From: Baffinella frigidus
Taxonomy: Eukaryota > Cryptophyceae > Cryptomonadales > Baffinellaceae
Reading direction: 5' to 3'
Length of the DNA stretch: 12,657 nt
Assembly: GCA_026770585.1 (NCBI GenBank)
Contig: MU646365.1
Coordinates: forward strand, 299,087 to 311,743
Made by a program: the position numbers and the translations under genes. The notes under the pieces are model-generated. The model saw nothing but the letters and a program-made list of their open reading frames with translations. It made no database searches and was not told where the DNA came from. Within the stretch, counting starts at the first letter, position 1. Each line of letters begins with the position of its first letter. Positions 10,401 through 12,546 of the stretch are shown here, in pieces.

Positions 10401-12543
10401 GTCTAGGGTTGAGGGGTTATGATTCTTGATGTGGGATATCGGGTTTTCTTGCAGCGAGAGCAGGTTCATGCACCTAGAGTGTAGGGGTTCGTGTTTACTG
10501 TCGAATTCAGGGGTTGGGGTTTGGAGATTAGGATTCGATATCGGGGTTTCTTGAAGCAAGAGCAGGCTCAGGCACCTGGTGGTGGTGGGGTTTGGGGATT
10601 AGGGTGTAGGGTCTGGGTTGAGGGGTGGAAGGAGGGTCTAGGGTTTAGGGGTTAGCGTACGAGATTAGCCCTAGTCCGCACTCGTCGAACTGCAACATCC
10701 AAACGCAAAAGTTCTTAAACTCTGGTCTGTGCATTTTGGGGGGGGTTGGGGTTTAGGGTCCGCACGGTGGGCTACGAGATTTTTGTTTTGAAAGGGTTTT
10801 CTCGGTCAATTTCACTTATTTTAGCCCTTTTCTGGTACAAACTTCGCCACGTCACACCCAGATTCAGGTGCTGTAAACACCTCGTAGTCCAGGCTGTGGC
10901 AATTTGTACGGCAATCGTTGAGATGGACCGTTTCCCGAAGTCACCGGTGGCTGCTGAGTGGTAGGGGTTGTACGTAAGCATGGAGATCTGCGGTGGAATG
11001 GAGGGGCCGATGCTGCAGTTGTTGAGTGTGAGCTGCGCCACTGCCTGGTTGAGGGGTTATGGTTTAGTGTTTACGGGCTAAGATTTAGTGTTGGGGGTTA
11101 GGGTTTATGTTAAGGGCTTAGGGCTTGGGTGTTGGAGTTTGGGGTTTATGGTTGAGGTGGAGGGTTTAGGGTTTAGGGTTTAGGTTTTAGGGTTTGGGGT
11201 TTAGGGGTTGGGGGTGAGGGGTCAGGGGCTAGGCGTCAGGGGTTAGGGGTTGGGGGTGAGGTGTTAGGGGTTGGGGGTTGGGGGTTGTGGGTTGTGGGTT
11301 AAGGGTTAGGGGTTAGGGGCTATGGGTGAGGGGTAAGGGGTTTGGGGTTAGGGTTCAGGGGTTCGGGGTTAAGGGTTAGGGGTTAGGGGGTAGGAGATAG
11401 GTGGTAGGGGGTAGGGGGAAGGGGTTGGGGTTTATGATTTATAGTTTGAGGGTTAGGGGCTAGGGGTTGGGGGTTAGCGGGTAGGGGTTAGGGGGTAGGG
11501 GCTAGGGGTTAGGGGTTGGGGGTTAGGGGTTGGGGGTTAGGGGTTAAGGGCTAGTGTTTGGGCGTCAGGGGTTAGGAGTTAGGGTCTAGGGTCTAGGTGT
11601 TGGGGGTTGGGGGTGAGTGGTTAAGAGTTGGGGGTCGGAGGTAGGGCTTACCCCCGCTTCCGCGCACCCAGCAATGATCGCTCCTCCTCCGATTGGCCCC
11701 AGGGGGTTCGAGGAGAGCCGGATCCTGTTGTTAGGGTTTGGGGTTAAGAGTTCGGGGGGATGGTTTTGGGGGGTTTCGCGTTCAGGGGTTCTCCTCCGAT
11801 TGGGCCGAGGGGATTTGAGGAGAGGAAGGTCCTGGTTTTGGGGTTTGTTGTTTTAGTGTTTGGGGTTTAGGGTTTGGAGGGTGCAGGTTTTGGGGGTAAG
11901 GCGTTTAGGGTTTCTCCTCAGATTGGTCCCATGGGGGTTGAGGAGAGCCAGGTCCTGATTTCAGGGTTTGGGGGTTAGGGTGCGGGGGTTCAGTGATTGG
12001 GGGTTTGGAGGTATTAGGGTAGGGGTTTGGGGATTCTGATGGATGACAGAGTATTCTGAAGTTAACGTCCTGGATTTCGCGCCAAAGTTGACGGATGTCA
12101 ACTTTGCGCGAAAAAGAACCCGGGCTCACCAAATTGGCGAGACCAAATAGACAGAGAGCGGTCTGACGTTCGGAGGTTGTGTACCCCCAGCAGGGTTGTC
12201 AAACTATTCTTAATTCACCGTCCTGGATTTTGCAGCACGTACCACTCGGTGGGCTTCGAGGGTTTCGGTGACCCAGGATTCCAAGGTGTTACGTGACCGA
12301 TTTGCATGAGAAAAATCCTTAAGTTAATCGTCTTCAGCTAAGTTGACGTTTGGTGTAAGGTTCGTAGTCCACCGCGTGGTCGGTCAACTTTGGCGTGAAA
12401 ACGTACGTTCGGAGGTTGTGTTTACAGACTATTCTCAAGTCACTGTCCTGGATTTCGCAGTACGTATCTGTCAAATTGGGAAGGCAAACGTACGTTCGGA
12501 GGTTGTGAAGTTCCCCGAGAGCGCCCTGGAGCGAGATCGCTCC
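215..12543 (-). CDS. Split gene for an LRR-WD40 repeat protein (18 exons read, 5' partial)
   Basis: This is a gene model read by eye from splice sites, phases and protein repeats. Exons, in coding order: 12543-12494, 11724-11652, 11044-10974, 10726-10661, 10182-10061, 9048-8933, 8209-8090, 6819-6777, 6178-6118, 5675-5638, 5450-5350, 4783-4727, 4508-4461, 3663-3592, 2683-2623, 1853-1753, 1287-1189 and 286-215. They sum to 1371 nt, or 456 codons plus a stop, and stay in one frame throughout. Residues 1 to about 166 are leucine-rich repeats closed by a PPRD...ILQFL cap. Residues 167-206 are a linker, and about 207-400 are WD40 blades. Both repeat types are protein-binding scaffolds, so a role in assembling a complex is likely, but no enzymatic domain is visible and no partner can be named. 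Fifteen of 17 acceptors are CAG and 16 of 17 donors are GT. The 5' end is missing. The first LRR exons and the two reconstructed blades are the best supported parts; the C-terminal third is weaker. Confidence 0.7.
287..1188 (-). other. Intron 17 with a strand-switched telomere-like array
   Basis: From right to left it holds about 200 nt of unique, partly AT-rich sequence (989-1188), a degenerate array that is C-rich on plus (about 630-975, CCCTAAAC and CCATAAACCGAAA units), and unique sequence (287-560). The array is G-rich on the sense strand, opposite to most other introns. A 38-bp imperfect tandem repeat (CGTGTAAAGCRACT...) lies at 439-510. An internal copy of exon 17 is embedded at 709-788. 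Confidence 0.6.
709..788 (-). pseudogene. Internal partial copy of exon 17
   Basis: Reads SIRQLFTHFAAGGKIYEESF then EEEMEE, against GGMLDEDSFEEEMEE in exon 17. Both ends, including acceptor and donor, are replaced by array-like sequence, so it cannot be spliced as the parent exon is. The reading frame is intact. Confidence 0.8.
1189..1287 (-). CDS. Exon 17: acidic EF-hand-like exon (IRQLFTHFAAGG)
   Basis: The acceptor is CGCACTAG and the donor is GTCAGA. It is 33 codons in phase 0 to 0: DPLAPIRQLFTHFAAGGMLD, EDSFEEEMEEPRQ. The layout IRQLF..F...G.L.E..FEEEM resembles one EF-hand helix-loop-helix, but the calcium ligands of the loop are mostly absent, so binding is doubtful. Following EEDE of exon 16 it makes a strongly acidic C-terminal region. 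Two partial copies lie nearby (709-788 and 1517-1546). Confidence 0.75.
1293..1512 (+). repeat. TTTACGG / GTTGAGG heptamer arrays (intron 16)
   Basis: Starts as TTTACGG and TTTAGGG, then becomes a homogeneous GGGTTGA array (1341-1485 with interruptions). The rest of intron 16 (1550-1752) is unique sequence in which I see no gene. Confidence 0.85.
1517..1546 (-). pseudogene. Acceptor-type echo of exon 17
   Basis: GTGGGCAG acceptor, then DSLVLIRQLF against DPLAPIRQLF, then array sequence. It lies upstream of exon 17 and keeps only the intron end and exon start. Confidence 0.75.
1753..1853 (-). CDS. Exon 16: WD40 blade end (SGTDEKIKIW) with acidic tail
   Basis: Two bases and 33 codons read EGSTSGTDEKIKIWGPPGTG, then AAPNAETPGEEDE, with donor GTGCGC. 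TSGTDEKIKIW is a WD40 blade end; a TSG-D-IKIW-P pattern is common in DCAF/WDTC1-type WD40 proteins, which is a hint only. The acceptor CTGCTAAG is unusual (AAG), so the exact start is uncertain. A partial copy with the same core (SGTNEKIKIWGPP, then a stop) lies upstream at 1957-2003. Confidence 0.72.
1957..2003 (-). pseudogene. Partial copy of exon 16
   Basis: STSGTNEKIKIWGPP followed by TGA, lying upstream of exon 16. The two copies share CCCCAGATCTTGATTTTCTC on plus. It has no donor. Confidence 0.75.
2004..2374. other. Unique AT-richer part of intron 15
   Basis: No heptamer repeats. Overlapping open frames exist on both strands (plus 1974-2210, 78 codons; minus 1983-2225, 80 codons) and neither matches a family. 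A run of nine T followed by CAG at 2271-2282 looks like a plus-strand acceptor, but no plus-strand exon supports it. Confidence 0.4.
2375..2615 (+). repeat. Degenerate TTTAGGG array (intron 15)
   Basis: Mixed TTTAGGG, TTCAGGG and TTTGAGGG units with short CTCCCTAGG interruptions. G-rich on plus, so C-rich on the sense strand. Confidence 0.85.
2623..2683 (-). CDS. Exon 15: basic/His-rich exon (KKPKDMRTLAHL)
   Basis: The acceptor is GTGTTTCAG and the donor is GTGACC. Twenty codons and one base read EEHHGPPQKKPKDMRTLAHL. The last G plus TG of exon 16 gives Val. A second copy (2844-2895) lies upstream across a minisatellite, keeps an acceptor (CTAG), and has two replacements (P to S, K to E). 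Whether it belongs to a WD40 blade or an inter-blade loop is unclear. Confidence 0.62.
2687..2843 (-). repeat. About 31-bp minisatellite derived from the exon 15 acceptor region
   Basis: Five units built on AACACGCACCGTTTCGCGTT (plus) lie between the two copies of exon 15. On the sense strand the last unit ends GCGTGTTTCAG, the acceptor in use; the other units end GTGTTTCGCGG or similar and have lost the AG. Each unit keeps a TTAACG/TTATCG-like motif where a branch site would be. Confidence 0.75.
2844..2895 (-). pseudogene. Acceptor-type echo of exon 15
   Basis: Acceptor ATAACCTAG, then EEHHGPSQKKPEDMRTL, before the sequence diverges where the parent reads AHL and has its donor. Confidence 0.78.
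2897..3365 (+). repeat. GGGTGTA/GGGTATA degenerate array (intron 14)
   Basis: Heptamer-based repeats with much variation (GGGTGCA, GGGTACA, GGGTTTA). With 3484-3580 it makes the longest open frame of the window, because the heptamers lack stop codons on minus; this frame (YTLHPTP repeats) is not a gene. Confidence 0.85.
3384..3444 (-). pseudogene. Donor-type echo of exon 14
   Basis: VDMMPDTR, then a 5-nt deletion, then KNADLLKLFEKP and the donor GTTTCA. It lies downstream of exon 14. The acceptor and first codons are missing. Confidence 0.82.
3490..3570 (+). repeat. Homogeneous GGGTGTA array
   Basis: About 11 nearly perfect GGGTGTA units, a single-base variant of the TTTAGGG unit, right next to the exon 14 donor. 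A second homogeneous GGGTGTA block is at 5487-5530. Confidence 0.92.
3592..3663 (-). CDS. Exon 14: 24-codon symmetric exon (DLLKLFEKP)
   Basis: The acceptor TTTTTTTCCCGCAG is the strongest of the gene, and the donor is GTTTGA. The 72 nt in phase 0 to 0 read ILVDRMPDPRQSKNTDLLKL then FEKP. The function is not recognised. It is bracketed by two broken copies: one upstream (3800-3884) with the acceptor and a telomere-like insertion, and one downstream (3384-3444) with the donor and a 5-nt deletion. Only this middle copy has both splice sites and an intact frame. Confidence 0.72.
3667..3798. other. AT-rich stretch upstream of exon 14
   Basis: Unlike its GC-rich surroundings. Contains a 15-bp direct repeat GTTTTACTAGCAGTT at 3683-3697 and 3722-3736. 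On the sense strand it supplies the pyrimidine tract of the exon 14 acceptor. Confidence 0.6.
3800..3884 (-). pseudogene. Acceptor-type echo of exon 14 with a telomere-like insertion
   Basis: Acceptor GTGCTAG, then ILVERMP, a 16-nt insertion (3849-3864), and then a frame giving NADLLNLSEIG. The donor is lost. The insertion carries two telomere-like units and is flanked by CTG on both sides, shifting the frame. Confidence 0.82.
3885..4066. other. Unique part of intron 13 with a telomere-like palindrome
   Basis: No gene recognised; a minus frame (LHQTLQTKPAVTKLLALP) is open but short. At 4033-4056 two telomere-like half units face each other: CAAACCTAAAC, GT, GTTTAGGTTTG, an 11-bp perfect inverted repeat, 10 bp from a mobile element. 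Confidence 0.5.
4067..4209. mobile_element. CCACACAGCGG-ended MITE, copy 1
   Basis: A 143-bp element with 13-bp terminal inverted repeats AACCACACAGCGG / CCGCTGTGTGGTT and no coding capacity. It shares with copies 2 and 3 an internal segment (TTCCGTTACC...AACCCCCCTAT...CCCTACGGG) that can fold (CCCTACGG / CCGTAGGG in copies 2 and 3). No clear target duplication. Confidence 0.78.
4255..4447 (+). repeat. TTTAGGG-like array (intron 13)
   Basis: Begins with a long G tract and runs as TTTAGGG, TTTGGGG and TTGAGGG units up to the donor of exon 13. Confidence 0.85.
4461..4508 (-). CDS. Exon 13: 16-codon exon (DVRETSVWACGQ), tentative
   Basis: The acceptor is CCAAACCAG and the donor is GTTGCG. The 48 nt, phase 0 to 0, read TDKSDVRETSVWACGQ. 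It is an island of unique sequence inside telomere-like repeats. The SVW could be another WD40 blade end, but the core is too short to be sure. Another frame (DGQIRRARDF) also looks WD40-like but would break the phase chain. Confidence 0.45.
4511..4726 (+). repeat. Mixed TTTAGGG / GTTGATG arrays (intron 12)
   Basis: TTTAGGG units, then four GGTTGAT units (4597-4625), then TTTGGGG units. The segment AACACAGAG|GCAAAC on the sense strand near 4577 repeats the edge of exon 12. Confidence 0.75.
4727..4783 (-). CDS. Exon 12: WD40 blade, second half (CRDGSIRIW)
   Basis: The acceptor is CTGGACCAG, phase 0. The 19 codons read ATMIAAGCRDGSIRIWAPE. Joined to exon 11 this makes TPTHQATMIAAGCRDGSIRI, completing a full WD40 repeat. 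No GT donor is present before the frame runs into the array, so I end the exon at a GC donor, CCAGAG|GCAAAT; this end is uncertain. Short echoes with the same edge (GAG|GCAAAC near 4577, GAG|GCTAAT near 4830) hint that it is a real boundary. Confidence 0.68.
4860..4879 (-). pseudogene. Donor-type echo of exon 11 (shortest)
   Basis: GCCCACGCACCAG|GTGAAC: only the last five or six codons and the donor of exon 11 remain, joined to a CCCGAAA array. Confidence 0.7.
4960..5114 (-). CDS. Possible alternative to exon 11 (donor-type echo with an open frame)
   Basis: From EDW to the donor CACCAG|GTTAAC (25 codons) it encodes the same residues as exon 11, with nine codons changed synonymously. The upstream part is a CCCGAAA-type array rather than PGGGHSK, yet the frame stays open to an acceptor TTTCACCAG at 5115. 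That makes an exon of 155 nt, two bases plus 51 codons, with exactly the same phases as exon 11. It could be a mutually exclusive exon, or only a decaying duplicate; transcripts are needed. Confidence 0.42.
5199..5269 (-). pseudogene. Donor-type echo of exon 11 (second)
   Basis: RCTRTLTGMKDTLYCEAMTP, THQ and a donor GTCACT. It has replacements K to R and V to E, lacks the EDW start, and joins a CCCGAGA array directly. Confidence 0.78.
5270..5345 (+). repeat. TTTCGGG/TCTCGGG array (intron 11)
   Basis: TCTCGGG and TTTCGGG units between the donor of exon 11 and its second echo; similar blocks at 4880-4935 and 5039-5113 separate the other echoes. Confidence 0.8.
5350..5450 (-). CDS. Exon 11: WD40 blade, first half (KTLTGMKDTLYCVAMTP)
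   Basis: The acceptor CTAACTGCAG carries a CTAAC branch-like motif formed by the adjacent telomere-like array, and the donor is GTCAGC. Two bases and 33 codons read PGGGHSKEDWRCTKTLTGMK then DTLYCVAMTPTHQ. L.GMKD.LYCVAM.P is a WD40 opening (GM for GH). Three downstream copies end in the same CACCAG|GT donor. The best copy differs from this exon by nine synonymous codon changes only. Confidence 0.85.
5453..5620 (+). repeat. GGGTGTA array and G tracts (intron 10)
   Basis: Six or more GGGTGTA units (5487-5530), TTTAGGG units and a run of 11 G near 5568. On the sense strand the array end CTAACTGCAG forms the branch-like site and acceptor of exon 11. Confidence 0.85.
5638..5675 (-). CDS. Exon 10: 38-nt micro-exon completing the WD40 blade (IWEV)
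   Basis: The acceptor is TTTTCTGGGGGCAG and the donor is GTACTA. One base, 12 codons and one base read IWEVEPPQENAK. The first G completes the Arg codon of exon 9, giving SADRTVRIWEVEPPQ, a canonical blade end. The last A combines with GC of exon 11 to Ser. The fit at both junctions is good evidence despite the size. A CCACACA-ended element sits 38 nt upstream of the acceptor. Confidence 0.75.
5714..5874. mobile_element. CCACACA-ended MITE, copy 2
   Basis: 161 bp, in intron 9. Ends CCACACA...TGTGTGG; the internal hairpin CCCTACGG, GTTGCCTA, CCGTAGGG is perfect. CCCGAGCAAG (5704-5713) and CCCGAGGAAG (5877-5886) flank it, a possible 10-bp target duplication with one mismatch. Confidence 0.78.
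5875..6117. other. Unique part of intron 9
   Basis: No heptamer repeats and no recognised gene. The motif ATCAAAAAAGGA occurs twice (5972-5983 and 6014-6025, within a longer weak duplication). Confidence 0.45.
6118..6178 (-). CDS. Exon 9: WD40 blade core (HPNQSVMLTTSADRTVR)
   Basis: The acceptor is CTTGGACAG and the donor is GTGCCG. The 61 nt read IVSHPNQSVMLTTSADRTV with AG left over. TSADRTV(R) is the hallmark fourth-strand turn of a WD40 repeat, and the missing tryptophan is supplied by exon 10 (R|IW). An upstream partial copy keeps its acceptor (6564-6582) and is interrupted by the foldback element. Confidence 0.82.
6205..6262 (+). repeat. Short TTTAGGG-like array (intron 8)
   Basis: Degenerate TTCAGAG/TTTAGGG/TTTGGGG units starting 27 nt upstream of exon 9 on the sense strand. 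Confidence 0.7.
6301..6350 (+). repeat. Five 10-bp units of AAGCGTCTAG
   Basis: Five consecutive, exactly 10-bp units (AAGCGTCTCG, AACCGTCTAG, AAGCGTATGG, AGGCGTCCAG, AAGCGTCTAG), not related to the heptamer arrays. Confidence 0.85.
6401..6554. mobile_element. 154-bp foldback element
   Basis: Arms 6401-6466 and 6490-6554 are inverted copies (TAACGTCCTGAAAACCGGG at the outside, CCTAGG at the inside) with a few mismatches and small gaps; the loop is about 23 nt. It has no coding capacity. Its arms contain CCGTAGG/CCTACGG like the CCACACA family. It sits inside a partial copy of exon 9. Confidence 0.88.
6564..6582 (-). pseudogene. Acceptor-type echo of exon 9, interrupted by the foldback element
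   Basis: CCCAGGCAG, then GIVPRPN against GIVSHPN in exon 9. Beyond the element, GCTCTGGTT at 6383-6391 matches the next 9 bp of exon 9 (NQS), and then similarity ends. Confidence 0.65.
6605..6768 (+). repeat. TTTAGGG/TTTCGGG array (intron 8)
   Basis: Among the cleaner arrays: TTCAGGG, TTTAGGG, then TTTCGGG units, ending at the donor of exon 8. Confidence 0.9.
6777..6819 (-). CDS. Exon 8: start of a WD40 blade (LHRHGGGITG)
   Basis: A strong acceptor (CTCTCACTCTCAAATCTTCCGCAG region) and donor GTACGC delimit 43 nt, VLITSLHRHGGGIT plus one base. RH replaces the usual GH dipeptide that opens a WD40 repeat. Spliced to exon 9 it reads HRHGGGITGIVSHPNQSVML, which is the expected GH...V..V..HP....L spacing. 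Phase 0 at the start matches exon 7. Confidence 0.72.
6984..7208. mobile_element. Decayed copy of the CCACTCGAG-ended MITE
   Basis: The right half matches the two good copies (ACGTGACCAA at 7120-7129, TTACTACACA, and the end CTAGCATTCTCGTGTGG). The left end CACTTGAG is weak. The centre is no longer a clean palindrome (CCAATATATGG remains). It also holds a G7/C7 hairpin at 7027-7049. Confidence 0.55.
7209..7429 (-). other. Part of intron 7 with exon 7 donor echoes
   Basis: TTTCGGGGGTGC units (7359, 7397) repeat the sequence that follows the exon 7 donor. On the sense strand one reads TGCAGAGCG|GTGCACC, matching TGCAAATCG|GTACACC of exon 7. Between 7215 and 7290 a minus frame (VEIRDPAWAILRFVSVVEST) is open and could be an extra small exon, but no phase-compatible pair of splice sites was settled. 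Confidence 0.45.
7430..7634. mobile_element. CCACTCGAG-ended MITE, copy 1
   Basis: 205 bp. Ends CCACTTGAGGCTAGAAATG and TTTCTAGCCTCGAGTGG are inverted repeats; AA on both sides is a possible 2-bp target duplication. A 42-bp palindrome (7500-7541) lies inside, outer arm TTGGTCACGT, centre GAATTC. Confidence 0.88.
7635..7723 (-). pseudogene. Donor-type echoes of exon 7
   Basis: 7700-7728 is a degenerate copy of the end of exon 7 (sense CTCGCCGCGAGACAGGATCA against CTCGCCGCGATCGACAGGCT). TTTCGGGGGTGC at 7638 and 7685 repeats the intron start. Confidence 0.68.
7724..7861. mobile_element. CCACACAGCGG-ended MITE, copy 3 (left end truncated)
   Basis: Same orientation and over 85% alike copy 2 by eye in the shared part. 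The left terminal repeat is cut back (starts near AGCTACGAAGG) and joins a fragment of the exon 7 echo. The right end CCGCTGTGTGG is intact. Confidence 0.75.
7873..8084. mobile_element. CCACTCGAG-ended MITE, copy 2 (opposite orientation)
   Basis: 212 bp with ends CCACTCGAGGCTAGAAATG and CCAGCCTCGAGTGG and TG on both sides. It matches copy 1 in inverted orientation. Its palindrome (7973-8014) is also 42 bp with outer arm TTGGTCACGT, but the inner 22 bp are AGCTCAAGTTA and its complement. It ends 5 nt from the exon 7 donor. Confidence 0.88.
8090..8209 (-). CDS. Exon 7: linker between LRR and WD40 parts
   Basis: The acceptor is GCGAAGCAG after the pyrimidine-rich CCACCTCCACCTCTCC, and the donor is GTACAC. 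It is exactly 40 codons, phase 0 at both ends: FDQFGHPPKVISGHLYRFKL, AKAFESGSPLAAIDRLTCKS. No family is recognised; the end may form the first strand of a WD40 blade, since the next exon begins VLITSLHRH. The donor lies 5 nt from the end of a small transposable element (7873-8084). A shifted frame of the same stretch is Ser/Thr/Pro-rich and cannot be fully excluded. Confidence 0.62.
8210..8800. other. Intron 6, unique part with local duplications
   Basis: 8215-8330 and 8315-8410 are diverged tandem copies (sense CAACACCTYCTCGA; peptides LQHLLDKD and AQHLLESG). 8474-8503 and 8506-8535 are another pair (CYGGTACRAA...GGTTTAGT). At 8769-8799 AATTTTGAC and GTCAAAATT form a 9-bp inverted repeat. 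No gene recognised between 8410 and 8800. Confidence 0.55.
8801..8930 (-). repeat. CTAACGC heptamers and CCCTAAC-like array, reversed orientation
   Basis: Seven CTAACGC-type units (8801-8847) followed by CCCCTAACC units. G-rich on the sense strand, opposite to most introns; it lies directly 3' of the exon 6 donor, whose first bases (GTTCAGGGTTCGGGG) already belong to the array. Confidence 0.85.
8933..9048 (-). CDS. Exon 6: C-terminal LRR cap (PPRD-IVSL...ILQFL)
   Basis: The acceptor is CGTGCGCAG with a TCTAATCACCC branch and pyrimidine tract, and the donor is GTTCAG. The 116 nt are two bases (AC, completing Asp) and 38 codons: IVSLPVPQILQFLSTSSKVA, GSKVKEGETLLDKYLPHP. Spliced to exon 5 this gives LLDFPPRDIVSLPVPQILQF. 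LRR arrays of SHOC2-like and plant PIRL-like proteins often end in a similar PP..V...G...IL.YL segment, so this is probably the end of the LRR domain. The acceptor region has been amplified into the minisatellite just upstream. Confidence 0.8.
9031..9450 (-). repeat. About 50-bp minisatellite made of the exon 6 acceptor region
   Basis: Six main units. On the sense strand each carries CCATCTAAT, a pyrimidine-rich stretch and, in five of six, an AG (three are perfect GTGCGCAG|AC). The first unit is the exon 6 acceptor. 9178-9207 also repeats the first 30 nt of exon 6. Open frames on both strands here are by-products of the repetition. Confidence 0.85.
9505..9775 (+). repeat. TTCAGGG/TTTCGGG array (intron 5)
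   Basis: TTCAGGG, then TTTCGGG and CTTCGGG units, then degenerate TTTAGGG. Confidence 0.85.
9797..9856 (-). pseudogene. Donor-type echo of exon 5
   Basis: VKNLCNLWVATELLDFPPR and donor GTTCTT. The 5' part is replaced by a CCGAAAG array (9857-9925). Replacements R to C and D to A against exon 5. Confidence 0.85.
9857..9930 (+). repeat. CTTTCGG/TTTTCGG array
   Basis: Short array of CTTTCGG units joined directly to the broken end of the exon 5 echo. Confidence 0.85.
9935..10045. repeat. 22-bp inverted repeat with nested stem
   Basis: CTCTGCCTGAGTAAACCTGG (from 9935) and its near-complement at 10024-10045 pair at 20 of 22 positions across 67 nt. TGCACA and TGTGCA inside can form a second stem. 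It lies in intron 5 next to the exon 5 donor. Confidence 0.75.
10061..10182 (-). CDS. Exon 5: two leucine-rich repeats
   Basis: The acceptor is CAACCCGCAG and the donor is GTACCC. The 122 nt read CLSLLSLQENPISHLPTEL, then AYVKNLRNLWVDTELLDFPP and an Arg. The pattern L..LSL..NPI..LP.EL...KNLR.LWV is a textbook typical-class LRR of about 23 residues followed by the start of another. Partial copies surround the exon: three upstream keep its acceptor and first 40 nt, and one downstream keeps its last 60 nt and a donor. This is the clearest LRR in the window. Confidence 0.88.
10200..10660 (-). pseudogene. Three acceptor-type echoes of exon 5 in an array
   Basis: Copies start at 10284, 10473 and 10575, each after an AG, and read CLSLLSPQENPIS, CMNLLSLQENPIS and CLSLLLLQETPIS. 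All stop near the GATATC of exon 5. The first and third share the same breakpoint and about 35 bp of flanking repeat, so one was copied from the other. TTTAGGG-like repeats fill the spaces. Confidence 0.85.
10661..10726 (-). CDS. Exon 4: LRR (LQFDECGLGLI)
   Basis: The acceptor is AATGCACAG and the donor is GTACGC. The 66 nt are one base, 21 codons and two bases: PEFKNFCVWMLQFDECGLGL then I. L.F.ECGL..I fits an LRR strand. It joins exon 5 in phase as ...LIS|CLSLLSLQEN. The acceptor has a weak pyrimidine tract, so this exon is less certain than its neighbours. Confidence 0.62.
10740..10973. other. Intron 3, mostly unique
   Basis: A short TTTAGGG-like start (10740-10760), then about 200 nt without repeats. 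Minus and plus frames are both open here (89 and 72 codons), but splicing of exon 3 to exon 4 in phase removes the region. Confidence 0.5.
10974..11044 (-). CDS. Exon 3: LRR (QLTLNNCSIG)
   Basis: The acceptor is CTCAACCAG and the donor is GTACAA. The 71 nt read AVAQLTLNNCSIGPSIPPQI then SML and two bases. L.L.NC.I is a standard LRR beta-strand and asparagine/cysteine ladder. The exon starts in phase 0, matching the end of exon 2, and its last two bases (AC) pair with the first base of exon 4 to give Thr. Confidence 0.78.
11045..11640 (+). repeat. Long TTAGGGG/TTGGGGG array (intron 2)
   Basis: Nearly 600 bp of degenerate G-rich repeats (GGGGTTA, GGGGTTG, GGGGGTA). It fills intron 2 almost completely and has strong G-quadruplex potential on plus, the template strand of the gene. 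Confidence 0.92.
11652..11724 (-). CDS. Exon 2: LRR of the ribonuclease-inhibitor-like type
   Basis: The acceptor CTAACAACAG carries its own CTAAC branch-like motif, and the donor is GTAAGC. The 73 nt give IRLSSNPLGPIGGGAIIAG followed by CAEAG. The NPLG..GG.AI..GC pattern is the long helical LRR type seen in ribonuclease-inhibitor and NLR-like proteins. It joins in phase to AVAQLTLNNCSIG in the next exon, which continues the same repeat. A plus-strand reading (PPIGPRGFEESRIL) is also open, because third codon positions of the two frames coincide. The LRR match and the splice sites decide for the minus strand. Confidence 0.8.
11725..12045 (-). pseudogene. Two acceptor-type echoes of exon 2 in an array
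   Basis: Copies starting at 11831 and 11954 follow AACCAG and AATCAG acceptors and read FLSSNPLGPIGGE and WLSSTPMGPI followed by TGA. Both end near the GGAGGAG of exon 2. The rest is TTTAGGG/TTTGGGG repeat. Confidence 0.82.
12046..12493 (-). repeat. Tandem duplications of the exon 1 donor region (intron 1)
   Basis: CACAACCTCCGAAC|GT recurs at 12407-12420 and 12168-12181, the exon 1 end and donor. A second block (sense GAAATCCAGGAC...AGAATA) recurs three times at about 12051-12076, 12207-12230 and 12429-12454. At 12075-12113 TTTCGCGCCAAAGTTGAC, GGAT and its complement make a 17-bp stem with one bulge. Confidence 0.72.
12494..12543 (-). CDS. Exon 1 of the window: LRR (GELHNLRT)
   Basis: The acceptor is CCAAACCAG directly after a TTTGGGG-type array, and the donor is GTACGT. 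The 50 nt read GAISLQGALGELHNLR plus two bases (AC), which the first base of the next exon completes to Thr. Spliced, this gives HNLRTIRLSSNPLG, a normal LRR core of the L..L.L..N.L type. The exon starts in phase 0. No ATG is present, so upstream exons lie outside the window. Two downstream partial copies (12407-12420 and 12168-12181) end at the same donor position. Confidence 0.72.
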
Positions 12544-12546
12544 CTG

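Noticed and set aside
11617-11960. Plus-strand peptide PPIGPRGFEESRIL repeated three times
   Set aside because: Copies differ mostly at third positions in this frame, but the third positions of the opposite minus frame coincide. The minus frame gives a true LRR with splice sites that join in phase, so the plus reading is a shadow.
12046-12466. A coding repeat EIQD.DLRIVC on minus (three copies)
   Set aside because: It looked codon-conserved, but the exon 1 donor before it joins in phase to exon 2 and restores an LRR, so the block is more likely intronic tandem duplication.
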